Program-made: the position numbers and the translations under genes
Shown: positions 7,328-14,903 of the stretch, one piece after another
Layout: the number at the start of each line of letters is the position of its first letter
Position numbering within the stretch: the first letter of the stretch is position 1
Origin: Novosphingobium sp. EMRT-2
Lineage (GTDB): Bacteria; Pseudomonadota; Alphaproteobacteria; Sphingomonadales; Sphingomonadaceae
Assembly (NCBI RefSeq): GCF_005145025.1
Contig: NZ_CP039695.1
Location: 3,147,501 to 3,211,500 of the forward strand
DNA: 64,000 bases
Direction: 5' to 3'
Notes under the pieces: model-generated
Databases searched by the model: none
What the model was told of the DNA's origin: nothing
What the model saw: the letters and a program-made list of their open reading frames with translations, nothing else

Positions 7328-8073
7328 TCGCAGCGTTCAAAGAGTTGCTTAAGATCGCCGCGGTTCCAGTTGGCGGTGTCGACCGTGGCGTTGGTCGAGA
7401 CGATCGTGAGCGGACCCAGCGCGACCCCGCCTTCCTTGGCGATGAATTCGAGCAGACGGCCGAGGCCGATCAGATTGCCGAGCAGTTTTTCGATATAGTA
7501 GTGATTGCGGTAGAGCGCGGTCATGCCGAGGCGACGATCGTCGCCCTTGCCGATCAGCTTGAGACTGGCAAAGCTCAGGCACTGACCGCCGTAGGGCGAG
7601 TCATTCACGTCGCGGGCGGGGTCGAAGATCAGCAGTTCGAATTTGTTGAGCGCTCGGACGTTCGGGTTGCGCAGGCGCTCGACGATGCCCCAGATTTGAT
7701 TGATTGGCTGGCCGTCGGCGCGGGGCAATTCCATCATCCGTTCGAAATAATAGCCCGACCAAGCGCCCGACCTCCGGACCTTCGGCAGCACGTTGTCGCG
7801 AAACCGGTCGAAGAATTGCGGCGCGCCGTAGCGCCTGTACAGCGCTGCCGGAAAAATCGTGTTGGCGACCGTCTCGATGGGCTTCTTGCCATGGCCCGAA
7901 AGGAAGGCATCGACTTCCGCCACGACGGGATCGGCGAGTGTTGCGCGCGCAGTCGGCTCGGCCACGGAGATGACGACATTCTGCGCCTGGTGTCCGGTGG
8001 CGAGGTCGACGAGCCGGACCGCCTCGCGCCAGCCAGCAACGCAGTCAGGCTGCGGCGGTATGGGAAGATACAT
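7294..8073 (-). CDS. Thymidylate-synthase-like protein
   Basis: A 259-residue protein whose second half follows the ThyA layout: 'PINQIWGIVERLRNPNVRAL' (about 123-142) matches the 'IDQI..vI..L..nP..R' helix. 'GGQCLSFASLKL' (162-173) puts Cys165 where the catalytic 'PCH..F.F' Cys lies, and 'TALYRNHYYIEKLLGNLIGL' (185-204) matches 'yqRSaDvfLGiPFNI'. The usual Arg after the loop and the PCH His are not preserved, so normal dTMP synthesis is uncertain; TS-like hydroxymethylases or a catalytically repurposed sensor are alternatives. It starts inside the protease gene (29-base overlap) and is last in the minus-strand operon. The family call is by motif order and needs structure comparison. Confidence 0.6.
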   Translation of the reverse strand: MYLPIPPQPDCVAGWREAVRLVDLATGHQAQNVVISVAEPTARATLADPVVAEVDAFLSGHGKKPIETVANTIFPAALYRRYGAPQFFDRFRDNVLPKVRRSGAWSGYYFERMMELPRADGQPINQIWGIVERLRNPNVRALNKFELLIFDPARDVNDSPYGGQCLSFASLKLIGKGDDRRLGMTALYRNHYYIEKLLGNLIGLGRLLEFIAKEGGVALGPLTIVSTNATVDTANWNRGDLKQLFERCDQASAHLRAAA

Positions 8074-8725
8074 CGACTTCCTCCGTCAAATTTGCCGTGG
8101 CGAAAAGGCGCGGCGCTAGAAAGCGCTCAGTAAGCCAGGCGTGGCCTTCCAAGCCCCAACCTGGTCCCCAGCTGTTGCGGATGAGAATGGCCGGGGTGCC
8201 GTCCACGGTTCCATGCCCGACCGCGACGACCGCGTGCCGTTGCGCTGGCTCGGGGAGTTCGTCGTTCGCCGGATCGACGACGCCATCACCGCGCGGCTGG
8301 AAGAAAGACCGTGACAGCATCGTCAGCATGAGCACCGGCGTGTCACGATCCAGCGCGGCAAGGATGGATGACAGGTCGGTTCCATCCCTCTGTCCGTTGC
8401 GGCCATAGAGCGGGCCAACGGTCGCCGGCGGCGTCCACAGTCGATGATCGGCTGGAACCGCTGCCAGATACGGCCAGCCTTTCTCGTCGGGTTGGCCATC
8501 GAGCCGTAGCGCGTCCAGCATTGTGGATAGCAGTGCGCCGCTCGTCGGCGGTCTGCCCGCCCGTTTCTGCGCGGCATAAAAGGCGAATTCACACGACAGC
8601 GGTGCCCAGCCGTCGCGAAGCCCGGCGTGGGTGTCGCTCGCGGCGAATGCGAGGCATGTCGGCCGCGCGCCTTGATCGCGCGCAGGCCCGAACAGCGGCC
8701 GAAGGTCACGGACGATATCGATCAT
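8045..8725 (-). CDS. Papain-family (C1) cysteine peptidase
   Basis: A 226-residue protein with the complete papain tetrad: Gln18 and Cys24 in 'ARDQGARPTCLAFAAS', His164 in 'QRHAVVAVGHG' and Asn184 in 'LIRNSWGPGWGLEGHAWL'. There is no signal peptide and no propeptide of the usual length, so the enzyme is cytoplasmic and made without its own inhibitory prodomain. Bacterial C1 peptidases in this context are unusual. The gene directly upstream encodes a protein with a chagasin-like domain, a known inhibitor fold for exactly this peptidase family. The start is six bases after the stop of that gene, so both are made from one message. Confidence 0.88.
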   Translation of the reverse strand: MIDIVRDLRPLFGPARDQGARPTCLAFAASDTHAGLRDGWAPLSCEFAFYAAQKRAGRPPTSGALLSTMLDALRLDGQPDEKGWPYLAAVPADHRLWTPPATVGPLYGRNGQRDGTDLSSILAALDRDTPVLMLTMLSRSFFQPRGDGVVDPANDELPEPAQRHAVVAVGHGTVDGTPAILIRNSWGPGWGLEGHAWLTERFLAPRLFATANLTEEVDVSSHTAAA

Positions 8726-8731
8726 GGGGCG

Positions 8732-9742
8732 TCAGGCGGCCTCGAGCAGGTGCCGCCGTTCGGCGCGCGACAGGCCCGTCTGTTCCGGGCCGGTGAGGTC
8801 GAAATCGAGCGTCAGGCTGGTGAGGGCCGGCGCAGGCTGCCACGGCCGCCGCTCGTCGAGCGACATGCGGCCGCGCCGCGGCGCATCGGGCGCCGCGGTG
8901 ACACGGCGGACAACGGGACCACCGATGCCATCGCCGTCGATTGCCTCACGCTCGTCTCGAACGACGGCGAAGCCGCTGGCGATCAGTTGGTCGAGATCCC
9001 AGAGATACCCACCGCCGCTATGTTCTTCGAGCTGCAGCACGAAAAGATCATTGCGACTGCCATCGATCCGCGAGCCGGCATCGCGCTCGGTCAGCAGCCA
9101 GACGTCGCCGCGATAGTTGTCGGGCCGATAGTCCTTGAGGAGATCGACCTTCAGGCTGCGCGGCTGCGTCCGGAGCAGGTCGGTCATCACCGATGGCGAA
9201 ATCAGATTGTAGCGAACCAGGGTGCGGCACGTCGCCTCATAGCTGGCGCCGATCCGCAGCGAGAGCTGATAGACGACATTGGGGCGCCGGAAATGATCGA
9301 TCTGCCATCCTTGTCGCGCGCTGTGCGCGAGCACCAGCCATTTCGGCATCATGAAGGCGATCGCAAAGGCGTCGGCTTCGGTTTCCTCGAAGTTGTTTCC
9401 CGGTTCGGGCGACATCGGCATCCGGCGCAGGATGCTCTCATCGTCGAGGCTCGGCTCGTGTCGCATCGAAAAATGCCCGAGTTCGTGCGCGGCCGTGAAG
9501 CGCTGGATGCTCATCGGTCGTTCCGTCGTGACGAGAACGCCAGGAGCAGGTGCGCTGAGATAGGCGCCGAGCAGGCCTTTCAGAGGACGAAGCAGCAAGG
9601 GTAGACCCACGGCATGGATCGCGCCGAAGACATCGACGCTGCCGCCTTGGGTCTCGATCAGTGCGCGCGTATCGAGTTCGCGATGCAGGCGGCCCGCTGC
9701 CATCGTACCAGCGCGAACCGCGCTCGCATAATCCGACGCCAT
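8732..9742 (-). CDS. ImmA/IrrE metallopeptidase fused to a chagasin-like (I42) papain inhibitor domain
   Basis: A 336-residue protein. The N-terminal part is an ImmA/IrrE zinc peptidase: 'RFTAAHELGHFSMRH' gives HELGH at 86-90, and 'EETEADAFAIAFMMP' (119-133) supplies the third ligand. The C-terminal part (about 228-320) has the three binding loops of chagasin in order: 'LFVLQLEEHSGGGYLWDL' (233-250; chagasin IQLPSNPTTGFAW), 'DGIGGPVVRRV' (271-281; chagasin GAGGTEHFHV) and 'DERRPWQP' (296-303; chagasin MRPW). Chagasins block papain-type proteases, and the next gene encodes one. ImmA-type peptidases cut XRE repressors, and the preceding gene encodes an XRE protein. The fusion therefore links both neighbours. 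The inhibitor assignment is by motif; the function as a control switch is inference. Confidence 0.8.
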   Translation of the reverse strand: MASDYASAVRAGTMAAGRLHRELDTRALIETQGGSVDVFGAIHAVGLPLLLRPLKGLLGAYLSAPAPGVLVTTERPMSIQRFTAAHELGHFSMRHEPSLDDESILRRMPMSPEPGNNFEETEADAFAIAFMMPKWLVLAHSARQGWQIDHFRRPNVVYQLSLRIGASYEATCRTLVRYNLISPSVMTDLLRTQPRSLKVDLLKDYRPDNYRGDVWLLTERDAGSRIDGSRNDLFVLQLEEHSGGGYLWDLDQLIASGFAVVRDEREAIDGDGIGGPVVRRVTAAPDAPRRGRMSLDERRPWQPAPALTSLTLDFDLTGPEQTGLSRAERRHLLEAA

Positions 9743-9745
9743 CGA

Positions 9746-10120
9746 TCAGCTCCGTTCGCCGCCAGACCGCGAGCGGAGATATTCGGCAAACCGGCTCAGC
9801 TCGGCCCGGTCCTCAGTCGACAAGGCCGCAACGCGTCGCGCCAGATGGGCGACATCGGCGGGAAGGCTCGCGGAGGCCTCGTCTTCGCCGGTAAAATAGG
9901 CCACCGACTGGCGGTAAAGACGGGCAAGCCGCGTCAGTTCGATCGCTTCAACGCGGCGCTGGCCATTCTCGATATCGGTAAGCGCGGTCCGGGGAATCTT
10001 GAGATAGGCAGCAACTTCTTCCTGCTTGAGGCCGAGATATTTCCGTGCTTCGCGCAGACGGTCGCCCAAGCGCCGCCGCTCCTGCTCGTCGCCTTCCTGG
10101 CGGAGTGCGAGATTGGTCAT
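9746..10120 (-). CDS. XRE-family helix-turn-helix regulator
   Basis: A 124-residue protein with the Cro/CI-type HTH 'LGDRLREARKYLGLKQEEVA' followed by 'AYLKIPRTALTDIENGQRRV' (about 18-57) and an acidic/helical C-terminus. The paired arrangement with an ImmA/IrrE gene immediately downstream (3 bases between) is the classical ImmR/ImmA-type pair in which the peptidase cleaves the repressor. Its start overlaps the stop of the acyl-carrier-like gene (ATGA). The likely operator is the palindrome ACATTA-N9-TAATGT in front of the operon. Confidence 0.88.
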   Translation of the reverse strand: MTNLALRQEGDEQERRRLGDRLREARKYLGLKQEEVAAYLKIPRTALTDIENGQRRVEAIELTRLARLYRQSVAYFTGEDEASASLPADVAHLARRVAALSTEDRAELSRFAEYLRSRSGGERS

Positions 10121-10455
10121 GGCTTCGACCCTTTCTTCTTAACCCAGACGCGTTCGATCTTAGGGAGGAGGTCGTCAATCGCCTTCTCGATCGAATTGTA
10201 GCCGCCGGTGCGGACGATGCTGTCGCGAAGCTCGATGTCGAGGACCTGCTCCACCGCGCAAAGCGTGTCGACCACGGACAAGGAGTCGAGTGGCACGGGC
10301 GCCTGGATGATCTTCGGGTTTTCCGGAGGCAGGGCAATTCCGCGCACCTGTGCCTCAGCCCTGGCCACTTGCAGCAGTTCGTCGACCAACGCCCTAATGG
10401 CGTCGGCTTTGGGAAACGCGGTTGCCGCGGGCTGCGGAGGAGCGATTGTCGCCAT
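10117..10455 (-). CDS. Acyl-carrier-protein-like small protein
   Basis: From ATG 10455 the product is 112 residues, starting MATIAPPQPAATAFPKADAI. The C-terminal half contains 'PVPLDSLSVVDTLCAVEQVLD' (from about 54), where DSL with Ser58 fits the phosphopantetheine attachment site of acyl carrier proteins, followed by 'IEL' and an 'SIEKAIDDLL' helix as in ACP. A GTG at 10476 would add seven residues, but the ATG has GCGAGG six bases upstream. No synthase or ligase for an ACP is nearby. It may be a true carrier, or a four-helix scaffold reusing the fold. It is the first gene of the minus-strand cargo operon. Confidence 0.6.
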   Translation of the reverse strand: MATIAPPQPAATAFPKADAIRALVDELLQVARAEAQVRGIALPPENPKIIQAPVPLDSLSVVDTLCAVEQVLDIELRDSIVRTGGYNSIEKAIDDLLPKIERVWVKKKGSKP

Positions 10456-10477
10456 GCATGCCTCGCACGATTTCACT

Positions 10478-10498
10478 ACATTAAATGCGATATAATGT
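10478..10498 (-). promoter_or_regulatory. Inverted repeat upstream of the ACP-XRE-ImmA operon, candidate operator
   Basis: ACATTA (10478-10483) and TAATGT (10493-10498) flank nine AT-rich bases. The stretch is the most AT-rich point in a GC-rich neighbourhood and includes TATAAT (10491-10496, plus strand) and TTTAAT (minus strand), so it also looks like a promoter. It lies 23-43 bases upstream of ATG 10455, a natural place for XRE repression. Confidence 0.5.
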
Positions 10499-10797
10499 CT
10501 GATAATCCGACACGCAAGCCCGAATTTGCAGCTCGGATTTTTGCAGGGTGTAGCGGGTCATCGGCGGTGCGGTGTGGTGGTCAGTGCCACCTCGAGGGAC
10601 AACGACAGGGCAGAATCATCAACTCGGGTCATAGCTCGATCAAAAGAACAGAGCTGGAATATTGAGTCAGTCGCCGACGAGTGATCTCCTTCGGTCACCC
10701 ACCAGCCCCCAGCGGCTCCGTTCATTTCGGGCGGCCCATAGCCGAGTCTTGAAGCCGCGCCCCGACCGCATCCGGCGGTATGGGCGGGAGCTTCAAC
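10499..10797. other. Intergenic region between cargo operon and traG
   Basis: About 300 bases without a supported gene. Plus-strand translations are scrambled and the long minus-strand frame across it is an antisense frame of traG. The end contains GGGAG (10786-10790) ahead of the GTG at 10798. Confidence 0.5.
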
Positions 10798-12825
10798 GTG
10801 ACCCCGACCAAATTGCTCATCGGCCAGATCCTTGTCGTGTTCGCAATCGTGATCGCGGGCCTCTGGGCGGCGACCCAATGGGCGGCGGCGATGCTCGCCT
10901 ACCAGCCCGAACTTGGTCCGGCCTGGTTCATGGCTGGAAGCACGCCGGTCTATCGTCCCTGGGCGCTCTTCCCCTGGTGGTATCACTACGATGCCTATGC
11001 GCCGCATGTTTTCGACAAGGCCGGCGCGCTCGCCGGCGCGAGCGGTTTCATCGGCTGCGGCGCGGCGATCGCAGGCTCGCTCTGGCGCGCGCGGCAGTCG
11101 CGTCACGTCACCACCTATGGTTCGGCGCGCTGGGCCAGGCCGAACGAGATCGAGCGGGCCGGCCTTTACGGTGATGCCGGCGTATTCCTGGGCCGCTCGC
11201 GCGGCCGCTATCTCCGGCATGACGGCCCCGAACATATCATGGCGTTCGCGCCAACCCGTTCGGGCAAGGGCGTCGGGCTGGTCATACCGACACTGCTTGG
11301 CTGGACCGGCAGCGCCGTGGTTCACGACATCAAGGGCGAGAACTGGCAGCTCACCGCCGGCTGGCGCGCGCGCTTCTCCCACGTCCTGCTGTTCAATCCG
11401 ACCGATCCCGCTTCCGCCAAATACAACCCGCTGCTGGAGGTCCGGCGCGGCGAGCATGAGGTCCGCGACGTCCAGAACATCGCCGACATCCTGGTCGATC
11501 CCGAAGGCGCGCTCGAACGGCGCAACCACTGGGAGAAAACCTCCCATTCGCTCCTGGTCGGCGCGATCCTCCACGTCCTTTATGCGGAGGAAGAAAAGAC
11601 GCTCGCACGGGTAGCCACATTCCTGTCGGACCCGCAGCGGCCGTTCACCGCCACGCTCCGGCGGATGATGACCACCAATCACCTCGGCACGAAGGATGCG
11701 CCGCAGATCCATCCCGTCGTCGCCTCGGCGGCGCGCGAGGTGCTCAACAAGAGCGAGAACGAGCGCAGCGGCGTCCTCTCCACCGCAATGTCGTTTCTCG
11801 GGCTCTATCGCGACCCGACCGTCGCCGCGGTGACATCGCGCTGCGACTGGCGGATCGCCGATCTCGTCGAGGCCGGCCATCCGGTCTCGCTCTACCTTGT
11901 CATCCCGCCATCGGACATCAGCCGCACCAAGCCGCTGGTGCGGTTGGTGCTCAACCAGATCGGCCGCCGCCTCACCGAAAAGCTCGATGCCGATCCCGCC
12001 AGGGCGGGCAAGCACAAGCTCCTGATGATGCTCGACGAGTTCCCGGCATTGGGGCGGCTCGACTTCTTCGAGACCAGTCTTGCCTTTCTCGCGGGCTATG
12101 GAGTGCGCGCCTTCCTGATCGCGCAGTCCTTGAACCAGATCGAGAAGGCTTATGGCGAGCACAACTCGATCCTCGACAACTGCCATGTCCGCGTCGCGTT
12201 TGCGACCAACGACGAGCGCACGGCGCGGCGGATTTCGGACGCGCTCGGCATCGCCACCGAACAGCGCGCGATGCGCAACTATGCCGGCCACCGGCTCGCG
12301 CCCTGGCTGGCGCACGTCATGGTCAGCCGGCAGGAGACCGCCCGGCCACTCCTGACCACCGGCGAGGTGATGCAGCTCCCGCCCAAGGATGAGCTTGTCC
12401 TTGTCTCCGGCATGGCCCCGATCCGCGCGAGGAAGCTGCGCTATTACGAGGACCGCAATTTCCGCGAGCGGATCGCACCGCCGCCGCAGCCCGCGCCCGG
12501 AGACTATCCCGACCGGCCGCAGGCACGCCCCAACGACTGGAGCGGACTGGTCCGCGCGCCCGATACCCGGCTCGGCAAGCCCGATGACGATGCGAAGGCG
12601 GATGAGGACGGCGGCTTGCAACAGCAGCGCCACCCCGGCCTCGGCGAAGAACCCGCCAAAAAACCCGAGCCGCCAAAGCAGCTCGACCTGCTCGGCCTGG
12701 ACAGCGACGACACCGACACGATCGCCGACAAGCACGCGATGGACCGCGCCGGCGCCACCGGCACGCTGATCCGCGCTCACGCGATCAATCAGGGTCGCAG
12801 CGCCGACATGCTGCCGGACTTCTGA
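10798..12825 (+). CDS. traG: Conjugal transfer coupling protein TraG/VirD4
   Basis: A 675-residue ATPase of the type IV coupling family that delivers the relaxase-DNA complex to the secretion channel. Two N-terminal membrane segments ('GQILVVFAIVIAGLWAATQW' and 'GFIGCGAAIAGSL') are followed by Walker A 'APTRSGKGVG' (about 151-160) and Walker B 'KLLMMLDEFPALG' (about 404-416). The C-terminal tail is acidic, Pro-rich and probably disordered. I prefer GTG 10798 (MTPTKLLIGQ, with GGGAG eight bases upstream) over ATG 10780, because family members start close to this TKLLxGQ motif. It is followed after two bases by the RHH gene, opening the traG-trb operon. Confidence 0.93.
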   Translation: MTPTKLLIGQILVVFAIVIAGLWAATQWAAAMLAYQPELGPAWFMAGSTPVYRPWALFPWWYHYDAYAPHVFDKAGALAGASGFIGCGAAIAGSLWRARQSRHVTTYGSARWARPNEIERAGLYGDAGVFLGRSRGRYLRHDGPEHIMAFAPTRSGKGVGLVIPTLLGWTGSAVVHDIKGENWQLTAGWRARFSHVLLFNPTDPASAKYNPLLEVRRGEHEVRDVQNIADILVDPEGALERRNHWEKTSHSLLVGAILHVLYAEEEKTLARVATFLSDPQRPFTATLRRMMTTNHLGTKDAPQIHPVVASAAREVLNKSENERSGVLSTAMSFLGLYRDPTVAAVTSRCDWRIADLVEAGHPVSLYLVIPPSDISRTKPLVRLVLNQIGRRLTEKLDADPARAGKHKLLMMLDEFPALGRLDFFETSLAFLAGYGVRAFLIAQSLNQIEKAYGEHNSILDNCHVRVAFATNDERTARRISDALGIATEQRAMRNYAGHRLAPWLAHVMVSRQETARPLLTTGEVMQLPPKDELVLVSGMAPIRARKLRYYEDRNFRERIAPPPQPAPGDYPDRPQARPNDWSGLVRAPDTRLGKPDDDAKADEDGGLQQQRHPGLGEEPAKKPEPPKQLDLLGLDSDDTDTIADKHAMDRAGATGTLIRAHAINQGRSADMLPDF

Positions 12826-12827
12826 CA

Positions 12828-13253
12828 ATGGCCGCGATCAAACCCAACCGCGTCCGCTACCAGCTCTTCCTGCCCGAAGATCTGAGCCACCGCTTCGAGG
12901 CGCTGGCGAGCCAGCCCGGCGCGTCCAAATCGGCGATCCTCACCGACGCGCTCACCGCCTGGCTCAACCGGCAGGCGGCGAGCGAGCTGGAGAACAAGTT
13001 CAGCCAGCGGCTCGATCGCATGTCGCTCGCGCTGGGGCGTGTCGAGCGTGACGGGCATGTGCTGCTCGAGAGCCTGGCGCTGTTCATCCGCTATGAACTG
13101 ATGGTGCAGGCCCCTTTGGCCGAAGCCGACGAAGCGGCGCGTGCGATCGGCCGAGACCGCTTCGAGGCGTTCATTGCCCGCGTCGGCGAAGCGCTCGCCA
13201 GCGGCCAGCGCACGCTTGCTGCCTCCGCGAAAGACAATGGAGGTGGGCGATGA
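12828..13253 (+). CDS. CopG-type ribbon-helix-helix protein of the tra/trb operon
   Basis: A 141-residue protein. The N-terminus 'NRVRYQLFLPEDLSHRFEAL' followed by 'PGASKSAILTDALTAWL' (about 6-46) is a ribbon-helix-helix DNA-binding motif. The rest is helical with 'RLDRMSLALGRVERDGHVLLESLALFIRYEL'. Such genes sit between traG and trbB in this ICE family and are thought to regulate transfer genes or assist at oriT. The start is two bases after the traG stop and the stop overlaps the trbB start (ATGA). Confidence 0.88.
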   Translation: MAAIKPNRVRYQLFLPEDLSHRFEALASQPGASKSAILTDALTAWLNRQAASELENKFSQRLDRMSLALGRVERDGHVLLESLALFIRYELMVQAPLAEADEAARAIGRDRFEAFIARVGEALASGQRTLAASAKDNGGGR

Positions 13254-14272
13254 GCGACACGCTTTTCGGCTCCGATAATTCCGCAGGGCGTCGGCGCGCG
13301 ATGCTGCGCACCGCGATGGGGCCGACCATCGCCGCAGCGCTGGCCGATCCGGTGGTCATCGAGATCATGGTGAACCCGGACGGCGTGTTGCGCCTTGATC
13401 GACTCGGCGAAGGCCGGATCGATACCGGCACCAAATATGAGCCCGCGCAGGTCGAGCGGATCATCCGCCTGGTTGCCAGCCACGCACGGACAGAGGTTCA
13501 TGGCAATGCGCCGATCGTGTCAGCCGAGCTGCCACCGCACGGCGAAGGCGCGGGCGAGCGGTTCGAGGGTATCCTGCCGCCGGTCAGCCTCGCGCCGTGC
13601 TTCTCGATCCGCAAGCCCGCGGCGCGCATCTACACTTTGCTCGACTATGTGCGGGACGGCATCATGCCCGCCGACACGGCGCGACTGCTGTCGATGGCCG
13701 TGGTCGAGCGCAAGAACATCCTGGTCGCGGGTGGCACCAGTTCGGGCAAGACGACGCTTGCCAACGCGCTGCTCGCCGAGATGGCGCACCTCGACGAACG
13801 CGTCATCATCATTGAAGACACGCGTGAGTTGCAATGCGCCGCGCCCGACGTGGTGGGGCTGCGCACGCGTACGATTGGCACTGCCGGAGCCGGCGGCGTC
13901 ACGATGGCTGATCTTGTCCGCTCGACATTGCGGCTCCGCCCCGATCGCATCGTCGTTGGCGAGGTGCGCGGGCGCGAAGCGCTCGACATGCTCAAAGCCT
14001 GGAACACCGGGCATCCGGGCGGCATCGCAACCGTCCACGCCAATTCGGCAGTGTCGGCGCTCTACCGGCTCGAGCAGCTCGTGCAGGAAAGCGTCGTCAC
14101 CGTTCCGCGCCGGCTGATCGCCGACGCCATCGACATGATCGTGTTCATCGCCGGGCGCGGCCTCGCGCGCCGCGTCGACACGATCGCGCGCGTCGCCGGC
14201 CTCGATCCCGACGGCGGCTACGCCGTCCTCGACCTTACTCCCGACCACGCCCTCGAACCCCAAGGAGAATGA
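13250..14272 (+). CDS. trbB: P-type conjugative transfer ATPase TrbB
   Basis: A 340-residue VirB11-type hexameric ATPase that powers pilus and DNA transfer. 'GGTSSGKTT' (161-169) is Walker A, 'IIIEDTRELQ' the Asp box region, 'STLRLRPDRIVVGEVRGREA' Walker B and 'WNTGHPGGIATVHAN' the His box. Length and N-terminal 'MLRTAMGPTIAAALADPVVIEIMVNPDG' are typical. It starts within the stop of the RHH gene and ends next to trbC. Confidence 0.95.
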   Translation: MSDTLFGSDNSAGRRRAMLRTAMGPTIAAALADPVVIEIMVNPDGVLRLDRLGEGRIDTGTKYEPAQVERIIRLVASHARTEVHGNAPIVSAELPPHGEGAGERFEGILPPVSLAPCFSIRKPAARIYTLLDYVRDGIMPADTARLLSMAVVERKNILVAGGTSSGKTTLANALLAEMAHLDERVIIIEDTRELQCAAPDVVGLRTRTIGTAGAGGVTMADLVRSTLRLRPDRIVVGEVRGREALDMLKAWNTGHPGGIATVHANSAVSALYRLEQLVQESVVTVPRRLIADAIDMIVFIAGRGLARRVDTIARVAGLDPDGGYAVLDLTPDHALEPQGE

Positions 14273-14274
14273 CC

Positions 14275-14622
14275 ATGCGCTTGTCCCGTATTCCTGCCCG
14301 TATTCCCGATCGTCGGAGCATCTTCCTCACCGGCGCCGCCATCGGCCTCGGGCTTGCGCTCGCCGCCACCGCGCAGGCCGCCGGCTCGGGCATGCCGTGG
14401 GAGGAACCGCTTCAGCAGGTCCTCGAATCGGTCCAGGGTCCTGTCGCCAAGATCGTCGCGGTGATCATCATCATCGTCACCGGTTTGACGCTCGCGTTCG
14501 GCGAGACGGCAGGCGGGTTCCGGCGCCTCATCCAGATCATCTTCGGCCTGTCGATCGCGTTTGCGGCGTCGAGCTTCTTCCTCAGCTTCTTCAGCTTCGG
14601 CGGCGGGGCGCTCATCTCGTGA
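14275..14622 (+). CDS. trbC: Conjugal transfer protein TrbC (VirB2-like pilin)
   Basis: A 115-residue precursor: basic start (MRLSRIPARIPDRRSIFLTG), hydrophobic signal helix ending near AQA, then 'PWEEPLQQVLESVQGPVAKI' and two membrane segments with 'GETAGGFRRLIQIIFGLSIAFAAS'. This is the VirB2/TrbC pilin layout. ATG 14275 is preferred because AAGGAG ends seven bases upstream; ATG 14269 overlapping the trbB stop is the alternative and adds two residues. Confidence 0.92.
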   Translation: MRLSRIPARIPDRRSIFLTGAAIGLGLALAATAQAAGSGMPWEEPLQQVLESVQGPVAKIVAVIIIIVTGLTLAFGETAGGFRRLIQIIFGLSIAFAASSFFLSFFSFGGGALIS

Positions 14623-14903
14623 ACGCGCCAAATTCCTATGGCGCCAGCCATATCGAGGGGTTCGAGGCGCCGATGCACCGCGCGCTTGCCGAGCCGATCC
14701 TGCTTGGCGGGGCGCCGCGAGCGATCGCGATCGTCAATGGTACGATCGCGGCCGCGCTCGGACTCGGTCTCCAGCAGTGGATCGCCGGGCTGGCCATGTG
14801 GGCGTTCGGGCACACTCTCGCGGTGTTCGCCGCCAAGCGCGATCCCGACTTCGCCCCGGTCCTTGTCCGCCACCTTCGCCAGAAGGGGCATCTGTCATGC
14901 TGA
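14619..14903 (+). CDS. trbD: Conjugal transfer protein TrbD (VirB3-like)
   Basis: A 94-residue inner membrane protein starting at GTG 14619, overlapping the trbC stop. 'EGFEAPMHRALAEPILLGGA' followed by 'PRAIAIVNGTIAAALGLGLQ' and 'AKRDPDF' are the TrbD/VirB3 signature. Its stop overlaps the trbE start (ATGCTGA). Confidence 0.92.
   Translation: MNAPNSYGASHIEGFEAPMHRALAEPILLGGAPRAIAIVNGTIAAALGLGLQQWIAGLAMWAFGHTLAVFAAKRDPDFAPVLVRHLRQKGHLSC

Noticed and set aside
7312..8133. 273-codon plus-strand frame across the TS-like gene
   Set aside because: The opposite strand has coherent TS-like motifs and operon spacing; the plus frame has no motif and overlaps the UDG gene end.
10558..12828. 756-codon minus-strand frame opposite traG
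   Set aside because: Antisense of the traG coding sequence with low-complexity translation and no recognisable motif.
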